64,000 bases of DNA from Listeria seeligeri serovar 1/2b str. SLCC3954 (GTDB lineage: Bacteria > Bacillota > Bacilli > Lactobacillales > Listeriaceae). The notes under the pieces are model-generated. The model had not been told where the DNA came from. It saw nothing but the letters and a program-made list of their open reading frames with translations, and ran no database searches. Made by a program: the position numbers and the translations under genes. Shown in pieces: positions 8,720 to 17,396 of this stretch (position 1 is its first letter; each line of letters opens with the position of its first letter). Where the stretch lies: NCBI RefSeq assembly GCF_000027145.1, contig NC_013891.1, positions 1,984,001 to 2,048,000 on the forward strand. The letters are read 5' to 3'.

Positions 8720-9904
8720 CTATTTCAAGTCTGCTAAGAAACTTTTTCCATATTCAGGCATTTTAACATCAAAATTGTCTGCTACCGTCGCCCCAAGATC
8801 CGCAAAAGTTTTGCGCAGCTCAAGTTCGGACCCGCCGTTTTTAAAGCGTGGTGAGTAAACAAGTAGTGGAACAAATTCACGCGTGTGGTCTGTCCCTGTG
8901 TACGTTGGGTCGTTTCCGTGGTCAGCTGTGATAATAAGTAAATCATCATCCGTTAATTTTCCCATTACTTCTTCTAAACGACCATCAAAATCAACTAGCG
9001 CATCCGCATAACCTTGTGGATCACGGCGATGACCAAATAGCGCGTCAAAATCTACTAAGTTAAGGAAACTCATACCATTAAAGTCTTTGTCTAGTACCGC
9101 GATAAATTGATCCATTCCATCCATATTGGATTTCGTGCGAATAGATTCTGTCACACCTTCTCCGTCAAAAATATCGGAAATTTTCCCAATCGCAATAACG
9201 TCTTTGCCACCATCTTTAAGTGCATCCATCACAGTAGGTTTAAATGGTTTTAGCGCATAGTCATGACGATTTGGTGTTCTGACAAAAGCACCAGGTTCGC
9301 CGACAAATGGGCGCGCAATAATCCGGCCAAGCATGTACGGATCATCTAGTGTGATTTTACGGCAGAATTCACAAATCTCGTATAACTCCTCTAACGGAAC
9401 CACATCTTCATGTGCCGCAATTTGTAACACGGAATCAGCAGAAGTATAAACAATTAACGCGCCTGTTTTCACATGTTCTTCGCCAAGTTCAGCCATGATT
9501 TCCGTACCACTAGCAGGTTTATTGCCTATTACTTTTCGACCAGTTTTTGCTTCGATTTTGTTGATTAAATCATCTGGAAATCCGTCCGGGAAGACACGGA
9601 ACGGGGTATCAATATAAAGTCCCATAATCTCCCAGTGCCCAGTCATCGTATCTTTTCCATTTGATGCTTCTTGCATTTTTGTATAATAAGCAAGTGGTTT
9701 TTCTGCTTTTTTAATCCCTTCAATTTCACGAATATTTGATAAGCCAAGTTTGCCCATTTCTGGCATTTTTAAGCCGCCAACATATTTCGCAATATGACCA
9801 AATGTATCTACATCAAAATCACCAAATTCAGCAGCATCTGGAGCTTCTCCAATACCAACTGAATCCATTACAACTACATGTACTCGTTTAAATTTATCTG
9901 GCAT
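8720..9904 (-). CDS. deoB: Phosphopentomutase
   Basis: It converts (deoxy)ribose-1-phosphate to the 5-phosphate, feeding DeoC. The 394-residue alkaline-phosphatase-fold metalloenzyme shows metal-binding motifs [11 protein letters not shown] at the N-terminus and TADHGNDPT...DHTRE at the C-terminus. The DTMTGHWE motif contains the phospho-accepting Thr. It sits 18 bases upstream of punA and 28 bases downstream of xerD. Confidence 0.95.
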   Translation of the reverse strand: MPDKFKRVHVVVMDSVGIGEAPDAAEFGDFDVDTFGHIAKYVGGLKMPEMGKLGLSNIREIEGIKKAEKPLAYYTKMQEASNGKDTMTGHWEIMGLYIDTPFRVFPDGFPDDLINKIEAKTGRKVIGNKPASGTEIMAELGEEHVKTGALIVYTSADSVLQIAAHEDVVPLEELYEICEFCRKITLDDPYMLGRIIARPFVGEPGAFVRTPNRHDYALKPFKPTVMDALKDGGKDVIAIGKISDIFDGEGVTESIRTKSNMDGMDQFIAVLDKDFNGMSFLNLVDFDALFGHRRDPQGYADALVDFDGRLEEVMGKLTDDDLLIITADHGNDPTYTGTDHTREFVPLLVYSPRFKNGGSELELRKTFADLGATVADNFDVKMPEYGKSFLADLK

Positions 9905-9932
9905 TTTTACTCATCCTTTTCCATTATATTTT

Positions 9933-10826
9933 TTAAGCGCGCGGGTGAAATTGTTTGTATACATCTTTTAGGCGCAGCTTGGTTACATGGGTATAAATTT
10001 GCGTAGTGGAGATGTCAGCGTGTCCAAGAAGTTCTTGCACCGAGCGGAGATCTGCTCCGTTTTCAAGTAAGTGCGTGGCAAATGAATGACGCAAAGTATG
10101 CGGCGTAATCGGTTTTTCGATGCCTGATTCTTTCGCAATACCTTTTAAAATTTTCCAAAAACCTTGTCTCGTAAGTCCTTGACCGTGATGGTTTAAAAAC
10201 ACAAAATCATTGCGGTATTTTGGCCTTCTAAGCTTTGGTCTCGCTTCTTCTAAGTATTGTTCTAACACAGTTGTCGCCGTTTTTCCAAGTGGGATAATTC
10301 TTTCTTTATCACCTTTACCAATCGTTTGAATAAAACCCATTTGCAGATGTAAATCATCCATTTTCAGTTGAACAAGTTCAGTCACACGAAGCCCCGTCGC
10401 GTATAAAATCTCCATCATCGCTTGATCCCGAAGGCCAAGTGGCGTGCTTGTGTCTGAAGAACTAAGTAGCAATTCAACATCATCTAAGTTTAAAACTTTT
10501 GGCAAACCTTGTGCTTGTTTCGGCGTTTCAATTTGAATCATTGGGTCATGGGACATTTTTCCATCGTGCATTAAATAATGAAAAAAAGACCGCAGTGAAG
10601 CAATGTATCTCGCTACACTTCTTGCTGATTTCCCTTCTTTTCTGGCAAACGCCATGAAGCCAACTATATCGCTTCTCTCCAAAGTATTTGGATCCGTTAA
10701 TGGTCTCGCTGTATTTATATAAGAAACAAAATAATGTAAATCTCGTTCGTAAGCTTTTATCGTATTTGCGGATAAGCCTTTCTCTACAATTAAAAAATGT
10801 AAAAAATCATCTATCAAATCATTCAT
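9933..10826 (-). CDS. xerD: Tyrosine recombinase XerD
   Basis: With XerC (CodV) it resolves chromosome dimers at dif. It is 297 residues: an N-terminal SAM-like core-binding domain, then a catalytic domain with Arg147, Lys171, His243, Arg246, His269 and the nucleophile Tyr278 all present. The start was placed at the ATG at 10826 because GGAGG lies 8 bases before it. A longer GTG start at 10841 would put the start codon on top of the Shine-Dalgarno sequence. It leads the deoB-punA operon. Confidence 0.94.
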   Translation of the reverse strand: MNDLIDDFLHFLIVEKGLSANTIKAYERDLHYFVSYINTARPLTDPNTLERSDIVGFMAFARKEGKSARSVARYIASLRSFFHYLMHDGKMSHDPMIQIETPKQAQGLPKVLNLDDVELLLSSSDTSTPLGLRDQAMMEILYATGLRVTELVQLKMDDLHLQMGFIQTIGKGDKERIIPLGKTATTVLEQYLEEARPKLRRPKYRNDFVFLNHHGQGLTRQGFWKILKGIAKESGIEKPITPHTLRHSFATHLLENGADLRSVQELLGHADISTTQIYTHVTKLRLKDVYKQFHPRA

Positions 10827-10848
10827 AAGCATTTCCTCCACAAGTCCT

Positions 10849-10885
10849 ATTCTACCATGTTCCGTCTTCAGTGAAAACGTTTAAG
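10849..10885 (-). promoter_or_regulatory. Promoter of xerD-deoB-punA with a cre-like site
   Basis: Minus strand TTTCAC (10871-10876), 16-bp spacer, TAGAAT (10849-10854) with an extended TG. TGAAAACGTTTAAG at 10872-10885 (plus strand) matches the CcpA cre consensus except for its last two bases and covers the -35. That suggests glucose repression. Confidence 0.45.
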
Positions 10886-10937
10886 TAACGAAAAAAACAT
10901 GTAATACTTTTCGCGCAATTCAGTCCATCTTTTTTCC

Positions 10938-10970
10938 ACAAAAAAAGTTTGAGATAGGTTATCTCAAACT
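10938..10970 (-). terminator. Terminator of fur
   Basis: Minus strand AGTTTGAGATA and TATCTCAAACT form an 11-bp stem with a tiny loop, then TTTTTTT. The 5' arm overlaps the fur stop codon. Confidence 0.88.
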
Positions 10971-11428
10971 CAGCCATTATTTTTTTTGGATTTTTGTCTG
11001 CAATCTGCGCAAACTCCTTGAAAAGTTAGACGGTGATCTTTTACAAGAAAATTCCATTTAGATTCCACAATTTTTTCCACATCTTCTAGTAAATCTTCTT
11101 GAATTTCCTCTACTGAACCACATTCTAAACAAACAAGGTGATGATGGAAATGTTTCGCGCCTTCTTGTCGTAAATCATAACGTGAAACACCATCTCCAAA
11201 GTTGATTTTGTCAACCACGCGAAGTTCTGTAAGCAGTTCTAACGTTCTATACACAGTTGCCAGGCCAGTGTCAGGCGCAATATCTTTCACACGCAAGAAA
11301 ACTTCCTCTGCACTTAAGTGATCTTTTTCATTTTCCAGTAAAACGCGAACAGTTGCTTCTCTCTGTGGGGTTAGTTTATAGCTAGCATCATGAAGTTGTG
11401 CTTTAATGCGACCAATACGACCTTCCAT
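10970..11428 (-). CDS. fur: Ferric uptake regulator Fur
   Basis: An iron-responsive repressor of iron uptake genes. It has 152 residues: an N-terminal winged helix (TPQREATVRVLLE, then the recognition region DTGLATVYRTLELL), and a C-terminal dimer/metal domain with HHHLVCLECG and CADC. The two Cys pairs form the structural zinc site. Fur rather than PerR or Zur is chosen because it adjoins the fhu operon, which carries Fur boxes, and because its own promoter carries a PerR box. The start has GGGAGG upstream. Confidence 0.92.
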   Translation of the reverse strand: MEGRIGRIKAQLHDASYKLTPQREATVRVLLENEKDHLSAEEVFLRVKDIAPDTGLATVYRTLELLTELRVVDKINFGDGVSRYDLRQEGAKHFHHHLVCLECGSVEEIQEDLLEDVEKIVESKWNFLVKDHRLTFQGVCADCRQKSKKNNG

Positions 11429-11503
11429 TCTAATTCCTCCCTTAGTTGTCTGACAAGCTGCTGTTCTAAATTATCATCATTATCATTTAACAGTAACTAC
11501 AGT

Positions 11504-11518
11504 TTATAATAATTATAA
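11504..11518. promoter_or_regulatory. PerR box upstream of fur
   Basis: TTATAATAATTATAA is a perfect match to the PerR consensus TTATAATNATTATAA, 75 bases upstream of the fur start. PerR control of fur is known in L. monocytogenes. A degenerate Fur-like repeat (TGATAATGATGATAA, minus strand) lies closer to the gene at about 11471-11488. Confidence 0.88.
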
Positions 11519-11574
11519 ATAAAAAGCAAGTTCAAAATCCATTTTTCAGCTTATTAAATCACTCGCATTCAATT

Positions 11575-11615
11575 CCTATTGCTTATGTTTACTAAGATAT
11601 CACAAAAGCAATAGG
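11575..11615. other. Hairpin between fhuG and fur
   Basis: CCTATTGCTT and AAGCAATAGG form a 10-bp inverted repeat separated by 21 bases. Neither strand has a T-run after it, so it is not a standard terminator. It may protect the fhuG 3' end. Confidence 0.4.
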
Positions 11616-11669
11616 CTGTCTACAATGATTATCAATTACTAAATAATTTCTCGTTATTAATAATAATTC

Positions 11670-12695
11670 TTATTTAGCTTTAGCGAGTAAGAACAAGAAA
11701 TAAGGAGCTCCGATAACGGCCACCACAATCCCAGCAAATATTTCAGAAGGTTGAATTATTAAGCGACCAATCGTATCAGCTAGCAGTAACAAGAGTCCAC
11801 CTGAAAGCGCCGCAGTTACCATCACCCAGCGATGTGCCGAGCCAACTAACTTTCTCGCAATATGCGGTCCAATCAATCCAATAAATGCAATACCTCCACT
11901 AACAGATACACAAGCAGCCGCAAGCCCAACTGCGACAATTAAAAGAATAAATTTTTCTCGTTCTACGCGTACACCAAGTCCTGTAGCCACTTGGTCCCCA
12001 AAAGAAAGCACATCAAGGGTTTTTACTTTCATAAAAGCAACTGTACCTAAAACAACTAACCATGGTAACAAAGCAAAAACATATTGCCAGCTAGATGCCC
12101 AAATATTACCAGCCATCCATTCTGCATAACGTTGATAATTTTGCGGATCAAGTCGAATTGTTAATAGAGTAATAAGTGCCGCAATCGCCGCCGCAACAGC
12201 AATCCCAGTGAGCAACAAACGATTAGGAAGCAGCCCTTCGCTTCTACTGTAAGAAAGCCCATAAACAACAAACGCTGTCAAAATCGCACCAATAAAACCG
12301 ATAAATGGCATAAATAGAACTGGTACCTCCATTGTAGAAGGAAAGAAAGAAATATAGAGCATTACCGCCAAACCAGCACCATTATTAATCCCTAAAATCC
12401 CCGGATCAGCAAGTCCATTTCCAGAAATCCCTTGCAAAATTGTCCCTGATACAGCAAGACCCGCGCCTACTAAAAGCGCAATAACAATTCTCGGCAACCG
12501 AAACTCAGTAACAATTAGTTGCGTTCCCCCGTCTGCCATCCCAAAAAACGACTTGATTACTTCTAAAAATGGCAACTTAGAATATCCAGCATTGACACTG
12601 TATGTAAAAGTAAAAACAATTAATACCGTTAAAATAATTAAAGTCCAAACCCGCCGTGACTTTTTTTGTTTTTCCGCTGCTGTCATATACATCAT
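11670..12695 (-). CDS. fhuG: Ferric hydroxamate ABC permease FhuG
   Basis: A membrane subunit of the ferric-hydroxamate siderophore importer, FecCD/BtuC family. The 341 residues form about nine to ten helices with the family motifs GNGLADPGILGINNGAG and SGGIAFIGLIGPHIAR; the latter is the cytoplasmic loop that contacts FhuC. The start overlaps the fhuB stop by 4 bases. It is last in fhuD-fhuB-fhuG. Confidence 0.92.
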   Translation of the reverse strand: MMYMTAAEKQKKSRRVWTLIILTVLIVFTFTYSVNAGYSKLPFLEVIKSFFGMADGGTQLIVTEFRLPRIVIALLVGAGLAVSGTILQGISGNGLADPGILGINNGAGLAVMLYISFFPSTMEVPVLFMPFIGFIGAILTAFVVYGLSYSRSEGLLPNRLLLTGIAVAAAIAALITLLTIRLDPQNYQRYAEWMAGNIWASSWQYVFALLPWLVVLGTVAFMKVKTLDVLSFGDQVATGLGVRVEREKFILLIVAVGLAAACVSVSGGIAFIGLIGPHIARKLVGSAHRWVMVTAALSGGLLLLLADTIGRLIIQPSEIFAGIVVAVIGAPYFLFLLAKAK

Positions 12696-13723
12696 AAGTT
12701 CCTCCTTTCCTTACGAGCTACATATAGGAAGAAAGGAACCCCAATAAGCGCAAAAATAACACTAATCGGCGTTTCATATGGCGGATTGATAGTTCTTGCA
12801 ACAATATCAGCAACTAAAGTCAAGAAGGCACCAACGACAGCTGAACACGGAATAATCCACCGGTAATCCACTCCAACTAAAAATCGAACTAAATGAGGTA
12901 CAATTAACCCAATAAACCCAACCGGACCAACGACAGAAACAGCTAAACCAGCAAGTACTAGCACAACCACCATCGAAGCAATTTTGATAAAAGTCGTTTT
13001 TTCACCAAGCCCTACTGCAATATCGTCCCCTAAGCTTAAAATTGTAATGGATTTACTTAGTAGAATCGCCGCTATTAAGGCACCTAGTAACCATGGCCAA
13101 ATTGCTTGAAGCTGGCTCCACTTCACCCCAGCAACACCACCAGCATACCAGAATGCTAAATCTTGGCTTAATTTAAAATAAATCGCAATACCTTCACTAA
13201 GCGCCGTCAAAAGCGAACTAACCGCTGCTCCAGCAAGCACTAATCTTGTTGGCGACATCGCACTTCCTGCAATCGAGCTAACTCCAAACACCATAAACGC
13301 ACCAATTGCTGCTCCAACAAAAGAGAAGATAATCAATGAGTTATAACTAAGTCCCGGCATAAATGCAAAACAAATCGCCACCATAAAAGTAGACCCTGCG
13401 TTTAACCCTAAAAGCCCCGAATCTGCCAGTGGATTTCGTGTAATTCCTTGCATAATTGCACCAGCAACTGCAAACGCCGCTCCAATCGCCATATCCGCAA
13501 TTACTCTCGGAACCCGTAAACTACGAATAATCTGATGATCTGTTTCAGAACTATTATAATGAAAGATTGCATCCCAGACAGTACCTAAGTGAATATCTGC
13601 TGCTCCAACCGCAATACCAAATAGCGCCATAATAAGAAGTAATAACAGGCCTGCTGTAAGTATAAAAATAGCGACAGTTGGTCTTGTGTTCATTTTTAAC
13701 TGTTTTGACTTATCCATCTGCAC
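12692..13723 (-). CDS. fhuB: Ferric hydroxamate ABC permease FhuB
   Basis: The partner membrane subunit of FhuG, FecCD family, 343 residues. Motifs ITRNPLADSGLLGLNAG and VGPVGFIGLIVPHLVR are the substrate-path and ATPase-coupling loops. The start is taken as GTG with AAGG 5 bases upstream; an ATG two codons later is possible. A Fur box and promoter directly upstream suggest that fhuB-fhuG can also be transcribed separately from fhuD. Confidence 0.91.
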   Translation of the reverse strand: MQMDKSKQLKMNTRPTVAIFILTAGLLLLLIMALFGIAVGAADIHLGTVWDAIFHYNSSETDHQIIRSLRVPRVIADMAIGAAFAVAGAIMQGITRNPLADSGLLGLNAGSTFMVAICFAFMPGLSYNSLIIFSFVGAAIGAFMVFGVSSIAGSAMSPTRLVLAGAAVSSLLTALSEGIAIYFKLSQDLAFWYAGGVAGVKWSQLQAIWPWLLGALIAAILLSKSITILSLGDDIAVGLGEKTTFIKIASMVVVLVLAGLAVSVVGPVGFIGLIVPHLVRFLVGVDYRWIIPCSAVVGAFLTLVADIVARTINPPYETPISVIFALIGVPFFLYVARKERRNL

Positions 13724-13759
13724 AAATTCCTTCCATCTAAAATGTCCGCGCCTACCAGG

Positions 13760-13796
13760 TGATAATAATTATCAATCGTAAAGAAAATTATATCAA
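13760..13796 (-). promoter_or_regulatory. Internal promoter with perfect Fur box before fhuB
   Basis: TGATAATAATTATCA at 13760-13774 is a perfect 7-1-7 Fur box. It overlaps the -10 of a minus-strand promoter: TTGATA (13791-13796), 17-bp spacer, GATAAT (13768-13773). Confidence 0.82.
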
Positions 13797-13818
13797 TTTA
13801 GTTAACTAATCGCAATGT

Positions 13819-14760
13819 TTAGTTGGATTCTAGAAGTTTATCAACCACAATATCCAACTGACCTTCAACCGCTAACGGATCATAATAAAACATCGTATCA
13901 AAATCCATTTGGTAAACATGGTTTGCTTTAAATGTCGGTAAGTTTTTCCAAATTGGTGAACTTGTTAAATCTTTTAACGTTTTTTCGCCATCTTTTGCAC
14001 TACCGGAAGACGTATTCGTGACAAACATCCGATCAGCTGCATATTCTGGTAAAACTTCTAGTGAGATTTTCTGCCAGTCTTGACCGTTTAGTACCTCTTG
14101 CTGAATTTTGACTGGAGCTTTAAGCTGAAGTGCATTATAAATCGCTTGCCCCCCACGCCCCATGTTTTGACCCATAACATAAAAATCTTTATCTTGTACT
14201 TCATAAATACCAACCGTCTCATCTGGCGCTAGTTTTCCAGTAAGTTTCTCCCTTGCTTCTTTTGCCTTTTGGTGGAAACTATCTAGCCATGCTTCTCCGG
14301 CTTTCTTTTCTCCAACTAAATCAGCAATTTGGCGAACATCTTCTTCCACTGTTTTAGATGTTGCATATGGAATCAAAACAGTTGGAGCAATTTTCGACAT
14401 TTGTTCAAACTCATCTTCATTTGAAACAATAATTAGATCTGGTTTTAATTCTGCTACTTTTTCAGCAGAAACTGGGTCGCCAATATCTTGAATTCCTTTT
14501 ACTTTCCCTTTCAAGAAAGGATTTTCCATTTGTTTAGCTCTTGCACCAACTGGCTCCACCCCAAGCAACACCAGATTTCCTAGGTATTCGGAAGCTACTA
14601 TCCGTTTTGGATGAGTTGGTATTTCCACTTTTTTTCCGTTTGACATCGTATATGTACGCATCTCCACTTTATTATTTTCAGCCGAGTTATTATCTCCACA
14701 AGCACCTAAAACCAACATGGTCAAAAGCACAAATACCATTAAACTAATACTTTTTTTCAA
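13819..14760 (-). CDS. fhuD: Ferric hydroxamate-binding lipoprotein FhuD
   Basis: This extracellular receptor delivers ferric hydroxamates to FhuBG. It has 313 residues, with a lipoprotein signal (hydrophobic stretch then LGAC, lipidated Cys21) and the two-lobed helical-backbone binding fold of siderophore receptors. Visible pieces include PKRIVASEYLGNLVLLGVEP and LKPDLIIVSNEDE. The divergent region upstream holds two Fur boxes, one near each start, so it should be induced when iron is low. Confidence 0.93.
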   Translation of the reverse strand: MKKSISLMVFVLLTMLVLGACGDNNSAENNKVEMRTYTMSNGKKVEIPTHPKRIVASEYLGNLVLLGVEPVGARAKQMENPFLKGKVKGIQDIGDPVSAEKVAELKPDLIIVSNEDEFEQMSKIAPTVLIPYATSKTVEEDVRQIADLVGEKKAGEAWLDSFHQKAKEAREKLTGKLAPDETVGIYEVQDKDFYVMGQNMGRGGQAIYNALQLKAPVKIQQEVLNGQDWQKISLEVLPEYAADRMFVTNTSSGSAKDGEKTLKDLTSSPIWKNLPTFKANHVYQMDFDTMFYYDPLAVEGQLDIVVDKLLESN

Positions 14761-14778
14761 ATTTACCCCTCCTGCAAT

Positions 14779-14793
14779 TGATAATGTTTCTCA
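14779..14793. promoter_or_regulatory. Fur box near the fhuD start
   Basis: TGATAATGTTTCTCA matches the 7-1-7 Fur consensus TGATAATNATTATCA with two mismatches, 19 bases upstream of fhuD. Confidence 0.65.
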
Positions 14794-14881
14794 TTTAGTA
14801 TAGCGAAACTGTTCACATTGTCAACTAATATTAGCGAACTAACACTTGCATCTTTGACATAAAAACTCTATACTTAACCAT

Positions 14882-14896
14882 TGAGAATGATTATCA
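14882..14896. promoter_or_regulatory. Fur box near the fhuC start
   Basis: TGAGAATGATTATCA matches the Fur consensus TGATAATNATTATCA with one mismatch, 26 bases upstream of fhuC. Confidence 0.8.
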
Positions 14897-14922
14897 ACTT
14901 ATTTTAAATTGGAGCGATGAAG

Positions 14923-15747
14923 ATGAAAGACCTGCATACCGATAACTTACAAATTTCATACGACAAGCGAATCATTGTTGATGGTTTAGATATAGCCATT
15001 CCGGCGAACAAAATAACCGCTCTAGTTGGCGCGAATGGTTCTGGAAAATCGACTATTTTAAAAACAATGTCTCGGTTAATGAAGCCGAGTCACGGAGCTG
15101 TATATTTGGACGGCAAAAGTATTCATCGTCAGCCGACAAAAGAAATCGCTAAACAATTAGCGATACTACCTCAAAACCCTTCTGCGCCGGATGGATTAAC
15201 CGTATTTGAATTAATTTCTTACGGCCGTTCTCCGCATCAAAGTAGCTTCAAATCAATTACCGCAAAAGATCGAGAAATTATTTTCTGGTCGTTGCGCGTA
15301 ACTAATTTGACAGAATTTGCTGACCGACCAATTGATAGTTTGTCTGGTGGACAGCGCCAGCGAGCTTGGATTGCAATGGCTCTTGCCCAAGAAACAGATG
15401 TATTATTTTTAGATGAGCCGACAACATTTTTAGATATGACCCACCAGTTAGATGTCCTTAATTTACTCAAACAATTAAACCAATCTGAAAACCGGACGAT
15501 AATTATGGTTGTTCATGATTTAAACCACGCATCCCGTTATGCGCACCACATGATTGCTATTAAAGAAGGCCAAGTAATTGCAGAAGGAACCCCAGTCAGT
15601 GTGATGACCGAACAAACACTAGAAGATGTCTTTAATATCAAAGCAGATATCTTAATCGACCCACGTAGCGGCGTTCCACTTTGCCTTCCCTATGAAACTT
15701 GTAACGGTTGCGAAATTGTAAAGGAGCTTGATTCCATTGTCAAATGA
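14923..15747 (+). CDS. fhuC: Ferric hydroxamate ABC ATPase FhuC
   Basis: The cytosolic ATPase that powers FhuBG. It has 274 residues with Walker A GANGSGKST, signature LSGGQRQRA, Walker B VLFLDEPT and the switch His in VVHDLNH. The start was set at 14923 because GGAG (14911-14914) is 8 bases away; an ATG at 14917 is only 2 bases away. The C-terminal tail is unusual: LCLPYETCNGC has three closely placed cysteines. It is divergent from fhuDBG and is followed by an overlapping reductase gene. Confidence 0.92.
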   Translation: MKDLHTDNLQISYDKRIIVDGLDIAIPANKITALVGANGSGKSTILKTMSRLMKPSHGAVYLDGKSIHRQPTKEIAKQLAILPQNPSAPDGLTVFELISYGRSPHQSSFKSITAKDREIIFWSLRVTNLTEFADRPIDSLSGGQRQRAWIAMALAQETDVLFLDEPTTFLDMTHQLDVLNLLKQLNQSENRTIIMVVHDLNHASRYAHHMIAIKEGQVIAEGTPVSVMTEQTLEDVFNIKADILIDPRSGVPLCLPYETCNGCEIVKELDSIVK

Positions 15748-16735
15748 GCTTTATGATGTCACAATTATCGGCGCTGGGCCAGTTGGTCTTTTCGCCGCTT
15801 TCTATAGTGGTCTTCGTTCGATGAAAACAAAAATTATTGATGCTGAACCAGCAGTTGGTGGCAAAGTTCGTTATTTTTTTCCAGAGAAAATCATCCGCGA
15901 CATCGGTGGTATTCCTGCCATCAGTGGCGCTAATCTCGTGGCTAATTTAAAAGAACAAGCAGAAACATTCCATCCAGAAATTGTTTGTAATGAACGCGTC
16001 GTGAATGTCACTAAATTAACCGATGGAACATTTCAATTAACTTCGCAAAATGGTTCGATTCATTTTTCTAAAACCATTGTTATTGCAACAGGTAGCGGAA
16101 CTTTTGAAGTAAACCGTCTCGAAGCTTTACATGCAGAGAATTTTCCTGAAGCGATTTATTATGATGTTAAAAATATAGAGCAGTTTCGTGATAAAGTTGT
16201 GGCTGTTTCTGGTGGTGGAAACTCTGCCATTGACTGGGCACAAACTTTAGAACCTATCGCCCGGGAAGTTCACCTCATATACCGCGGGGAAGATTTTAAA
16301 GCTCATGAAGAAAGTGTCAATGCTTTAAAAAAATCCCGCGTTCAAATCCATATTCACCATGAAATAAGCGAATTAGCTGGCTTTAACAATCAACTTTCTG
16401 CAACAACGCTCTACTGTAAGCAAACAAAAACCACAAAGACTATTTCCACTGACGCCCTCATTGTCAATCACGGGGTCAAAGTAGATTTAGGAACAATGGC
16501 AGAATGGGGCTTTGAACTGGCTAATTTTGGCATCGTTGTAGATGATGAAATGAAAACAACCGTCCCTGGAATTTTCGCTTGCGGAGATAGTGCATCGTAT
16601 TCAAGAAAAATCCGTATCATCGCAGCTGGCTTGCATGAAGGACCAATTGCCATTAATAGTGCAAAGAAATATTTGGAACCCGCTGCAGCAGATGAAGCAA
16701 TGATTAGCACTCACCATGAAAGTTTTATAAATTAA
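15737..16735 (+). CDS. Ferredoxin--NADP+ reductase type 2 (YumC-like flavoprotein)
   Basis: An FAD/NADPH oxidoreductase of the thioredoxin-reductase-like FNR class. It is 332 residues: an FAD site IIGAGPVGLFAA, an NADPH site SGGGNSAIDWA, and the C-terminal FACGD FAD motif, but no CxxC redox pair, which separates it from true thioredoxin reductase. The TTG start is 10 bases after AAGGAG; the gene begins inside the last codons of fhuC (overlap 11 bases). Sitting in the Fur-controlled fhuC transcript, it may supply electrons for releasing iron from siderophores. That role is inferred. Confidence 0.86.
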   Translation: MSNELYDVTIIGAGPVGLFAAFYSGLRSMKTKIIDAEPAVGGKVRYFFPEKIIRDIGGIPAISGANLVANLKEQAETFHPEIVCNERVVNVTKLTDGTFQLTSQNGSIHFSKTIVIATGSGTFEVNRLEALHAENFPEAIYYDVKNIEQFRDKVVAVSGGGNSAIDWAQTLEPIAREVHLIYRGEDFKAHEESVNALKKSRVQIHIHHEISELAGFNNQLSATTLYCKQTKTTKTISTDALIVNHGVKVDLGTMAEWGFELANFGIVVDDEMKTTVPGIFACGDSASYSRKIRIIAAGLHEGPIAINSAKKYLEPAAADEAMISTHHESFIN

Positions 16736-16760
16736 ATAGGCAAATAACTTATCAAAGTAA

Positions 16761-16789
16761 AAAGCATTCCTTGAAACTGGAATGCTTTT
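16761..16789. terminator. Bidirectional terminator
   Basis: AAAGCATTCC and GGAATGCTTTT form a 10-bp stem with A- and T-runs on either side, between the convergent reductase and TetR genes. Confidence 0.85.
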
Positions 16790-16793
16790 CTTA

Positions 16794-17396
16794 TTATGCT
16801 TCACATATGCCAAACTCGACAATCCGCATCATTTCTGTAAAATCATTGGCAAGCGGGATAAAGTCTTCCATCGTTGCATTCGGATGTTTTTGTAAATAAA
16901 CCGTGCTAATTTGCGTAATATGATTAAAAAGCGCTGCCATTACTTTACGAGCCGCATCCATATTCACATCTTTTTTCAACGTCATTCTGCTTAAAACTTG
17001 ATTCATTTGCGCTTCTGAACGAGCTATTGCCTCATCAAAAAAGCCATCTAGTTTCCCTTCTAACTCACCCGGCGGATTTCCATATGCCTGCATTATCAAA
17101 CCGAATACAGCTGGATAGTTACGATTAAATTCCAGTTTTTGCTTTGTTGACCAGATAGCCATTTCGACAAAGTCTTTCCATGTTTCTTTTTCTACGTTAA
17201 CTTTATTCGTCGCAAAGTCAATCGCATACGAGACAGCCGCGATATAAAGTTTTTCCTTTGATCCAAAATAATGGAAAATCAAGCCTTTTGAAACCCCTGC
17301 TTTTGCACAAATTTGGTTGGTACTTGCGGCTTGATAACCTTTTTCCGTAAATTCTTCCATCGCTGCTTCTAAAATTTTTTTCCGTTTTTCATCCAT
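16794..17396 (-). CDS. TetR-family repressor of the adjacent ABC transporter
   Basis: A 200-residue TetR-type regulator with an N-terminal helix-turn-helix (YQAASTNQICAKAGVSKGLI, then FHYFGSKEKL) and a C-terminal ligand/dimer domain. It is last in a three-gene operon with an ABC permease and ATPase; its ATG overlaps the permease stop by one base (TAATG). Two matching 16-bp palindromes flank and overlap the operon promoter at 19117-19165, the likely self-regulated operators. The inducer is unknown, probably an exported compound. Confidence 0.87.
   Translation of the reverse strand: MDEKRKKILEAAMEEFTEKGYQAASTNQICAKAGVSKGLIFHYFGSKEKLYIAAVSYAIDFATNKVNVEKETWKDFVEMAIWSTKQKLEFNRNYPAVFGLIMQAYGNPPGELEGKLDGFFDEAIARSEAQMNQVLSRMTLKKDVNMDAARKVMAALFNHITQISTVYLQKHPNATMEDFIPLANDFTEMMRIVEFGICEA

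Noticed and set aside
10827-10841. Longer GTG start for xerD
   Set aside because: The GTG falls on the GGAGG ribosome site that serves the ATG at 10826.
11575-11615. Terminator of fhuG
   Set aside because: The stem is good but no T-run follows on either strand, so it is listed only as a hairpin.
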